Shown here piece by piece: positions 57,654 through 64,000 of a DNA stretch of 64,000 bases. Each line of letters begins with the position of its first letter. The stretch's first letter is position 1. Position numbers and translations under genes: made by a program. The notes under the pieces were generated by a model. It was not told the DNA's origin. It saw only the letters and a list, made by a program, of their open reading frames with translations, and did not search any database. Source of the DNA: Prosthecochloris marina (GTDB lineage: Bacteria; Bacteroidota; Chlorobiia; Chlorobiales; Chlorobiaceae); assembly GCF_003182595.1 (NCBI RefSeq), contig NZ_PDNZ01000003.1:62001-126000 (forward strand), in the 5' to 3' direction.

Positions 57654-58738
57654 ATATCCTCTTCATTAATTCGATTGGAAAAAATAAGTTCGGTGGCGGT
57701 GAGAAGTGGATGATCAATGCTGCCAAAGGTCTGACGACAAAAGGTCATAATGTAGTTCTGGCAAGCAAACAGGACTCTCGCATTCTCCGATACGCTGAAA
57801 AGCAAGGGGTGAAAACACACGTTATCGAAATCCATTCAGATATCAGTCCCATTAAAACCTTTCTGATCGCTCGCTGGCTCAAAGAACAACAGATCGACAT
57901 TCTCATCTGCAACCTCAATAAAGATGTCAGGGTCGCTGGTTTAGCCGCAAGAATCGCCGGAACACCGGTGGTTCTTGCCCGACATGGTATGCTCTTGTGT
58001 AGTAAAAAATGGAAACACAAACTAACACTGACCAAACTCACTGACGGCATTATTACAAACAGCCAAACCATTCTGGAAACCTATGCCGGATATGGATGGT
58101 TTCCAACAGATTTCGTCAAGGTCATCTACAACGGCATCGTCATTCCGGAACATGTTGAACAGGTTGATTTCCAGGCCCGTTTTCCGGGCAAGAAAATCAT
58201 TTACAGCGCCGGCAGACTTTCAGAACAAAAAGGGTTCAACTATCTGATCGAAACCGCACAAATTCTCCGGAAAAAGCGCAACGATCTCGTATTTTTTGTT
58301 TCCGGCGAAGGAAAGCTTGCGTCCATACTCCAGAAGCAGGTTGACGACGCCGATCTGCATGAATCTTTTGTTTTTGAGGGCTTTACAGATGATATTTTCC
58401 CATACCTGAAAGGGTGTGATCTTTTCGTCCTGGCATCACTTTTTGAAGGAATGCCAAATGTAGTCATGGAAGCCATGGCTATGGCGAAGCCAGTTGTTGC
58501 CACCGATGTCAACGGTGCAAGAGAGCTCATGCAAGATGGCAATACAGGCTTTATTGTCCCCCCGGCCGATCCACCCGCACTGGCAAATGCCATCGACTCG
58601 CTCATCGACAATCCCGAAAAGCTCGGCGCGTTCGGAAATGCAGGCAAAGAACGTATAACGCAACACTTTACCATGCAACATATGACCGATACTCTCGAAG
58701 CTCATCTGTGGTCAAAACTGGAGGCTTCGAAACGATGA
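57650..58738 (+). CDS. Glycosyltransferase family 4 protein
   Basis: The 362-residue GT4 enzyme has FINSIGKNKFGGGEKWM at the start, YSAGRLSEQKGFNYLIE, FVSGEGKLASIL, VFEGFTDDIFPYLKGCDLF and the E-x7-E motif EGMPNVVMEAM. It is more distant from the two flanking GT4 proteins but shares their N-terminal FINS-type start. ATGA overlaps join it to both the frameshifted gene upstream and the GT9 gene downstream. Confidence 0.92.
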   Translation: MNILFINSIGKNKFGGGEKWMINAAKGLTTKGHNVVLASKQDSRILRYAEKQGVKTHVIEIHSDISPIKTFLIARWLKEQQIDILICNLNKDVRVAGLAARIAGTPVVLARHGMLLCSKKWKHKLTLTKLTDGIITNSQTILETYAGYGWFPTDFVKVIYNGIVIPEHVEQVDFQARFPGKKIIYSAGRLSEQKGFNYLIETAQILRKKRNDLVFFVSGEGKLASILQKQVDDADLHESFVFEGFTDDIFPYLKGCDLFVLASLFEGMPNVVMEAMAMAKPVVATDVNGARELMQDGNTGFIVPPADPPALANAIDSLIDNPEKLGAFGNAGKERITQHFTMQHMTDTLEAHLWSKLEASKR

Positions 58739-59784
58739 ACCAGAAAAAAAAATGGAAAAAGAAACGTCTTTTCCGCCAGGTTCTCGCAAGAATCCTTCAG
58801 AAAATTGTCAAACGTCCACTTTTATCTGAACCGTACACAGGAACACTCAAAACCATTGCCATTCTTACGCAGGAAAAGTACGGTGACGCTATATTGCTCA
58901 CCCCTCTTTTGAAACACCTTAAAAAAGAGTTCCCCGATACAGAAATCCATCTGGTTACATTCAATAAAACAATCACCGAATTTTTCAGCACCGACTCCAA
59001 CGTCACAGCAATTCATTGTGCAAAAGGGAACCTGATTTCATATTTCAAGGGGGTTTTCAGTCAAAAGTTCGATATGCTCTTCAACACCAAGGATCACCCC
59101 TCGACCACATTTCTCATCCACTCCCTGCTTATCAAAGCACATCGCAAAGCAGGCATAGACAATGATTTTCACAAAGGCTTTTACGACTACCTCATAACTG
59201 TTGATTACCACAGTCCCATCCCTCTGAAAAACTGCGGTTTAATGACTATTCTCGACAAACCGGTTTCTGCGGAATCATGCCGTCCGTATATACCGCCAAA
59301 ACCGGTTTCAGAAAAGATCACACAGTTTCTTGAAACATCCGGTCTCGACGGAACTATAGGAATCAACATAAGTGCAGGATGGCCTACCCGGTACTGGACC
59401 GAGGATAAGTGGAAAACGGTCATCGATACCTTTACAGAACAAAAGTTCGTTGTTCTCAGCTCCCCAGCCGATCTTGAGACAAAAAGAAGACTCGAAAGTG
59501 CATGTCCGGCAATTCTTGCCTCTCCCCCGACGCTGAACCTTTACGAAACCGGAATGATTATCGATAAGCTTCGTTTGCTCGTCACTCCTGACACATCTCT
59601 TGTGCATGTAGCATCATGTCAAAAAACTCCGGTGGTAGGTCTTTACGTTAAAGCTTTGCAGCACCAGACGCGCTTCAAACCGTTCCTGATCGATCATCAA
59701 CAAGTAATTTCAAACACGGAATTCGTAAAAGATATTACATCTGAAGCCGTCATCAGTGCAATCAATGAACTTCTGCGGCGTTAA
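58735..59784 (+). CDS. Glycosyltransferase family 9 (heptosyltransferase-like) protein
   Basis: The 349-residue GT9 protein has ILTQEKYGDAILLTPLLKHL, a short basic N-terminus (MNQKKKWKKKRLF), INISAGWPTRYWTEDKWKTV and LLVTPDTSLVHVASCQKTPV, the family's nucleotide-sugar site. GT9 enzymes add heptose or similar residues to the LPS inner core. The start is ATG 58735 with GGAGG upstream; the open frame from 58708 is a shadow. Its presence suggests an LPS-core rather than capsule role. Confidence 0.88.
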   Translation: MNQKKKWKKKRLFRQVLARILQKIVKRPLLSEPYTGTLKTIAILTQEKYGDAILLTPLLKHLKKEFPDTEIHLVTFNKTITEFFSTDSNVTAIHCAKGNLISYFKGVFSQKFDMLFNTKDHPSTTFLIHSLLIKAHRKAGIDNDFHKGFYDYLITVDYHSPIPLKNCGLMTILDKPVSAESCRPYIPPKPVSEKITQFLETSGLDGTIGINISAGWPTRYWTEDKWKTVIDTFTEQKFVVLSSPADLETKRRLESACPAILASPPTLNLYETGMIIDKLRLLVTPDTSLVHVASCQKTPVVGLYVKALQHQTRFKPFLIDHQQVISNTEFVKDITSEAVISAINELLRR

Positions 59785-59996
59785 ATCGCGGCACTTTCAA
59801 CAACCATCATTTTTACGTACATATCAATGTACCGTCCCAAAGAACGGATTAAAAAATCGGGAGATGTTCACAATTTTGAAAAAGCATGTCTGAGTCTTCC
59901 ACTGCTTGAACCTTCGGAAACTGCAATAAACCCTTGCCAAAGTTACAACTGGACAAACAGCCAATATTATCCGATTAACGATGTAAATGGAAAAAA

Positions 59997-61166
59997 ATGC
60001 TCTACATTTTGTTAACGTCAGAGTACCCTCCGGAAATGTACGGCGGTATCGCTCATTGGGCAAAAAACCTCTTCGATACACTGATACACTCGAACCACCA
60101 AGTCATAGTCCTTACACATCGCAATAGAAAACACAGTAAGTTAAAAGTTACATCCACCGATAACGTACGATACATCAAGGGGCATGACTGGCAAAAATTT
60201 CACTGGCTGTACCGCATACCTTACCTTTTGAAATTTTTGTTGACCCACAAAAACGTCACACTTATTGCGGCAACTTGGGATGAGCTACAAATTCTTCACA
60301 AGCTCAAACCCTTTTTTGGCTTTAAGATCTACTGCTCTTCACATGGTACAGATATCACAAAACATGTTTTTCCAAGGAAAGAAAAAACACTGAGAAAAAT
60401 CAATACCATTTTCGGGTCCATTGACCTGTTCATGCCAGTGAGCCAATCCCTTGATCGTCTTGCCAGATCGATGTATCCAAATATCTTATGCAAAAGCATC
60501 GTACTTGGCTGTAATGTCAATACCGAACGTTTCCATCCTGAAATGGATACATCGAAAAAATCAGCTCTCAGAAAACAATTCAATATCGACCCTTCCTGTT
60601 CATTGATTATAACCGTGGGCAGAATGATGGCGGTAAAAGGTTTCCGGCAGGTTATCATGGCATTGCATGAGATAAGGAAAACCATCCCTAATGTCCTTTA
60701 CATGATAGTTGCCAAACCACAGGCTCCTGAACAGCAACGGATTCAATATCTGGTCAAAGAACTGGGCCTCGAAGACCATGTCGTCATTCAAAATCCAGTC
60801 AGTAATGACGAACTGCCAAAGCTCCTACAGATGGCCGATGTTTTCGCACTGACATCTGAACCGGTATACTACCCTCATTATCAGGAAGAAGGTCTCCCAA
60901 GAGTTATACCGGAAGCCAGTGCATGCGGCCTGCCGGTTATCGTCAGCACAACCGGTGGCCTAAGAGAAGCCGTAATCGATAAAGAGACCGGCTTTATAGT
61001 TCGGCACGGGGATCAGGAAACACTGAAAAAAAGGATGATCACTCTTTTGAACGATGAAAATCTTGCATCTGAAATGGGTAGGAAAGGTCGAGAGCATGTC
61101 ATCAAAAACTTTTCGGACCATTCCATGACCGAAAAAATATTTTCCATAGCAAATGCGCAGCTTTAG
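59997..61166 (+). CDS. Glycosyltransferase family 4 protein
   Basis: The 389-residue GT4 protein has LLTSEYPPEMYGGIAHW at the start, the phosphate-site region CSSHGTDITKHVFP, ITVGRMMAVKGFRQVIMAL, and EEGLPRVIPEASACGLPV with E-x7-E. The 212 bp before it contain one 62-codon open frame that overlaps the start and was not accepted. The start is ATG 59997 after GGAAAAAA. Confidence 0.9.
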   Translation: MLYILLTSEYPPEMYGGIAHWAKNLFDTLIHSNHQVIVLTHRNRKHSKLKVTSTDNVRYIKGHDWQKFHWLYRIPYLLKFLLTHKNVTLIAATWDELQILHKLKPFFGFKIYCSSHGTDITKHVFPRKEKTLRKINTIFGSIDLFMPVSQSLDRLARSMYPNILCKSIVLGCNVNTERFHPEMDTSKKSALRKQFNIDPSCSLIITVGRMMAVKGFRQVIMALHEIRKTIPNVLYMIVAKPQAPEQQRIQYLVKELGLEDHVVIQNPVSNDELPKLLQMADVFALTSEPVYYPHYQEEGLPRVIPEASACGLPVIVSTTGGLREAVIDKETGFIVRHGDQETLKKRMITLLNDENLASEMGRKGREHVIKNFSDHSMTEKIFSIANAQL

Positions 61167-61206
61167 AAATTCCCTTTAGAGCAATTACTTTTTCGAGGCT
61201 TTTCCT

Positions 61207-62217
61207 ATGCCAAAAGTCACTGTCCTTATGCCCGTCTTCAACGGGGAAACTTACCTTCGAGGAGCTATCGAAAGTATTCTGGGCCAGACATTTAGCGATT
61301 ACGAATTTTTGATAGTCGATGACGGTTCAACCGATAAGAGCCTGGAAATCATAGCTTCGTATGAGGATCCACGCATACGCCTTCACGCAAACGGCTCAAA
61401 CCGGGGGACTGTTCATGCCCTCAATACAGGACTCGAACTAGCCAAAGGTGAGTATATCGCAAGGATGGACTGCGACGACATCAGCCTCCCACACCGCCTT
61501 GAACAGCAGGTACGTTTTATGGATGCCCACCCACATATTGGAGTTTGCGGAAGCGGAATGCGCCATATAAAAGGTGATAAACTGAGAAATTTCAGGTATC
61601 AACCAACATCCGATCAAGAGTTGAAAATCACCTTGCTTTTCAACACTTGCTTTTTTCATCCGACAGTCATTATGAAAAAAACCGTTTTAAACGGCGCCCT
61701 CTATCCCGACAACCTTATCTACACACAGGATTACAACCTCTGGACTCATCTTGCCGTAAAGACAGATTTTGCAAATTTAAGACAATCACTTCTATATTTT
61801 CGAGAACACCCGGCACAAATCAGCCATAGAAAAGCAGTTCTACAAAAAAGCAATGCCCGCTTGATTCGGAAACTCTATCTCCAGTCCATCGTCGATGACT
61901 TCAATGACGAAGAACTGGAAATCCATCATCAGATAGCGGAAACTCGTACAGGATTGGATCTTGAAAAAACAAAAAAGTGGCTTGAACACCTCGTAGACAT
62001 CAATAGACAGAAACGAGTCTTTTCACCAGAAGTTTTTCTAAAAGAAATGAGTAGAAAATGGTGGCATTGCTGCAAAAAAAACACACAGTACGGTAAAGAA
62101 ACCTTGGACATTTACCGTTCCTCATACTTACATCTTCATTACCGACCGGAAAAACTCAAATATCTGAAATTCTATAGCAGAAGCCTCGTACGTCATCGCA
62201 ATAAAAAATCCGATTAA
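61207..62217 (+). CDS. Glycosyltransferase family 2 protein
   Basis: The 336-residue GT-A enzyme has VTVLMPVFNGETYLRGAIES, the DDGSTDKSLEII motif and metal-binding MDCDDI. The last 100 residues are helical and basic (KWLEHLVDINRQKR, RKWWHCCKKN). It adds a sugar by inversion. It lies 40 bp after the preceding GT4 gene. Confidence 0.92.
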   Translation: MPKVTVLMPVFNGETYLRGAIESILGQTFSDYEFLIVDDGSTDKSLEIIASYEDPRIRLHANGSNRGTVHALNTGLELAKGEYIARMDCDDISLPHRLEQQVRFMDAHPHIGVCGSGMRHIKGDKLRNFRYQPTSDQELKITLLFNTCFFHPTVIMKKTVLNGALYPDNLIYTQDYNLWTHLAVKTDFANLRQSLLYFREHPAQISHRKAVLQKSNARLIRKLYLQSIVDDFNDEELEIHHQIAETRTGLDLEKTKKWLEHLVDINRQKRVFSPEVFLKEMSRKWWHCCKKNTQYGKETLDIYRSSYLHLHYRPEKLKYLKFYSRSLVRHRNKKSD

Positions 62218-62234
62218 CTAAAAACATCCGGAAG

Positions 62235-63311
62235 TTGCAAGAAAAGAAACAGCAAAAAAAGCTTAGCACAAGAATTCAGTCTGTTTTCTGGCCCTCCTAT
62301 ACACGGCTGTTCATCAAAGGTGATCATGTCAACTGGAGTCTTACCTGGGATGCCATCGAACTGGGGAGACTTTGCAGAAAACTTGGCATCAATGTCATAG
62401 AAGGCAAACCAAAAGGACTTATGAAAAAACAGTGTTTTTTCAACATGAGCCGTTACGAACTCCTGCAAAACTGGCGAAAACCAAAACACCGGTTAGCCTT
62501 CCCTTACTATCATGGCAACCCCTCAACAGACGAAGGCTCCCGGAATATGTTGCAGACTATAAAGCGTCATCATACCGAGATTGATCGAATCCAAGTAAGC
62601 TGTAAGTTTATGGAAAATGTGATTCTCGATACAGGTGTTGCTTCCGATAAAGTATTTCGGATTCCCATCGGGATCAACATGAACTATTTTTCTCCCGTAA
62701 CAAAAGAGAAAAAAACTTCAGCCAGAAAAGAGCTGGGAATTCCAATGAATGCCATGGTCATCGGCTCCTTTCAAAAAGACGGAAGCGGTTGGAAAGAAGG
62801 ACTGATACCGAAAATGGTCAAGGGTCCTGATATTTTTCTCAGAGCCATAGAGATCCTCAACAATTCGGTACCCGAGCTCTTCGTTCTGCTCACCGGGCCC
62901 GCAAGAGGCTACGTTCGCCAAGGACTGGAAAAAATGAAGGTCCCTTATGTCCATCGCTACATCAATGACTATAGAAACATAAGCCAGTACTACCATGCAC
63001 TCGATGCCTATATAATCTCTTCCCGAGACGAAGGCGGCCCCAAAGCCGTTCTTGAATCAATGGTTTGTGGGATACCACTCATCAGCACAAAAGTAGGCCA
63101 AGCAACCGACCTGATCCGGCATAGTGAAAATGGTTTTCTCACTGATATAGAGAATGCTGAGGCACTTGCCCATTTTACATTGCAAGTTCTTGAAGATAGT
63201 CAGCTACGCCCAGACATCATACAGCAAGGTTTCATTACTGCAAAAGCCAATGATTATGACAACCAGCTACCGAAGTGGAACGCATTCATGTCCGGTTTTA
63301 TCAAATACTGA
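62235..63311 (+). CDS. Glycosyltransferase family 4 protein with TTG start
   Basis: The 358-residue protein appears complete: N-terminal DHVNWSLTWDAIELGRLCRK, central IPIGINMNYFSPVTKEK, and the C-terminal GT4 half (DIFLRAIEILNNSVPELF, YYHALDAYIISSRDEGGPK, with E-x7-E in EGGPKAVLESMVCG). The start is TTG 62235; no ATG lies near. AGGTG-type Shine-Dalgarno is absent, so start choice is weak. It lies 17 bp after the GT2 gene. Confidence 0.85.
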   Translation: MQEKKQQKKLSTRIQSVFWPSYTRLFIKGDHVNWSLTWDAIELGRLCRKLGINVIEGKPKGLMKKQCFFNMSRYELLQNWRKPKHRLAFPYYHGNPSTDEGSRNMLQTIKRHHTEIDRIQVSCKFMENVILDTGVASDKVFRIPIGINMNYFSPVTKEKKTSARKELGIPMNAMVIGSFQKDGSGWKEGLIPKMVKGPDIFLRAIEILNNSVPELFVLLTGPARGYVRQGLEKMKVPYVHRYINDYRNISQYYHALDAYIISSRDEGGPKAVLESMVCGIPLISTKVGQATDLIRHSENGFLTDIENAEALAHFTLQVLEDSQLRPDIIQQGFITAKANDYDNQLPKWNAFMSGFIKY

Positions 63312-63336
63312 CCATTTAGTAAAACCAAGTCTGGTG

Positions 63337-64000
63337 ATGCCCCATATAGCGATACGACATATCGACAGCCTTTACAGCTCCATCGTGTTTTCCGGCTTCC
63401 ACTACCTTCAGGAACATTCAGGTGACGGATGGGTATACTGGCTGCCACGGTATATCCTCAGAAATACTTCGCTACAAGTCTATTTCCTCTCGAACGAGCA
63501 AAAACTGTTCTTTCTGAAAAGGAACGAAACTCTATGTGAGGTCGAAGAACAAACGGTCAAAAAAATCGACATCTTTTTTGCAAGGACATTGAACAGTTTT
63601 CCGGTAGATCATAGGCTGCTTTTTTCAGCGAAACTGAAAATCCTCTACCCGATCAGCGACATCATTCCGGAAACGATTCTTCGACATCATCCAATAATAA
63701 TCCATGATAGCAGGTTCATCAAACCGTTGCCTGAACACGAGAGGGCATTTTTTTACTATAAACCTTCAAAAAAGGAAAACTTGCTTCTCTACCCTTCAGC
63801 GATTCACCGGCGAAAAGGCCAGATCGAGTTCGCACAATCCATCAAAGCCGGGGCCCTGAGGGGAAAAAAAGTGCTCTTCTGTGGAACTATCAAATCCGAG
63901 CAATACGCAGAAAAATGTTTCAGTCTGCTCAGAAAAAAAAAGGTCGATTTCGAGTACCTCGGGAAAATTCCAAAAAAAACGCTGGGAGAACTTTACAGAA
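63337..64000 (+). CDS. Probable glycosyltransferase, N-terminal part (runs off the window)
   Basis: 221 codons are visible and the frame stays open to the right edge. It begins MPHIAIRHIDSLYSSIVFSG. After about residue 150 comes a GT4-like C-terminal domain: LLLYPSAIHRRKGQIEFAQS, VLFCGTIKSEQYAEKC, and VDFEYLGKIPKKTLGELY. The GTG one codon earlier is an alternative start. Family placement is by pattern only. Confidence 0.7.
   Translation, partial: MPHIAIRHIDSLYSSIVFSGFHYLQEHSGDGWVYWLPRYILRNTSLQVYFLSNEQKLFFLKRNETLCEVEEQTVKKIDIFFARTLNSFPVDHRLLFSAKLKILYPISDIIPETILRHHPIIIHDSRFIKPLPEHERAFFYYKPSKKENLLLYPSAIHRRKGQIEFAQSIKAGALRGKKVLFCGTIKSEQYAEKCFSLLRKKKVDFEYLGKIPKKTLGELYR

Noticed and set aside
59827..60015. 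62-codon frame before the GT4 gene at 60 kb
   Set aside because: It overlaps the start of the next gene, has no Shine-Dalgarno and no recognisable motif.

Overview
The window reads as a chromosomal segment of a Gram-negative bacterium of the Bacteroidota/Chlorobiota line, most probably a green sulfur bacterium (Chlorobiaceae). This is an inference, not a database result. It rests on a hydBGDA-type NADP-linked [NiFe] hydrogenase, a type 2 IPP isomerase next to a prenyl synthase, an LptC lipoprotein, a tiny AURKAIP1/COX24-type basic protein next to tRNA genes, and a GlmU reduced to its uridylyltransferase half. No phage, insertion sequence or CRISPR array was seen. The only mobile-looking item is one short nested palindrome at about 32.2 kb.

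Layout. 0-2.6 kb: a truncated SpoU/TrmH methyltransferase, a two-helix membrane protein and a U32 protein. 2.9-6.9 kb: the four-gene hydrogenase operon. 7-12 kb: a DUF4349 lipoprotein, an FKBP isomerase, a small outer-membrane barrel, sucD and gatA. 12.2-18.1 kb: uppS and bamA, then three tandem paralogues of the 8.7 kb barrel gene, each followed by its own intrinsic terminator. 18.1-23.8 kb: a bifunctional-nuclease protein, electron transfer flavoprotein etfBA, and a TRAP transporter whose binding protein is convergent with its permeases. 23.8-24.2 kb: a small transcription unit coding a 35-residue basic protein, tRNA-Lys and tRNA-Leu. 24.3-28.3 kb: rho, folC, ruvA and rpsT. 28.8-39.6 kb, mostly plus strand: glmM, an ABC exporter, idi-2, a prenyl synthase, dprA, skp, lptC, panD and a single-domain glmU; a LolC/E-type permease lies on the other strand. 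39.6-54.6 kb, all minus strand: yicC-gmk-rpoZ-VOC, the classical rimP-nusA-infB-rbfA-truB-ribF-rpsO operon, and hisS, ptsN, cdsA and a CPBP protease. 54.7-64 kb: a glycan locus with eight glycosyltransferase genes (GT4, GT9, GT2) and a YrbL-type kinase-fold gene; it runs off the right edge.

How the parts fit. Much of the window builds the envelope: UDP-GlcNAc (glmM, glmU), polyprenyl carrier (uppS, prenyl synthase, idi), phospholipid (cdsA), outer-membrane assembly (bamA, skp, lptC), barrel proteins and surface glycan. The rest is translation and transcription housekeeping plus redox metabolism (hydrogenase, ETF, sucD).

The points most worth a second look are: (1) a full-length glycosyltransferase gene broken only by one missing A in an A8 tract, which could be phase variation or transcriptional slippage; (2) a promoter, terminator hairpin and rimP start packed into about 120 bp, which looks like an attenuator for the nusA-infB operon; (3) a hydrogenase large subunit that ends exactly at the last metal-ligand motif and has no cleavable tail; (4) the unlisted 35-residue ribosomal-type protein; (5) the nested palindrome; (6) the barrel paralogues with divergent acidic loops.
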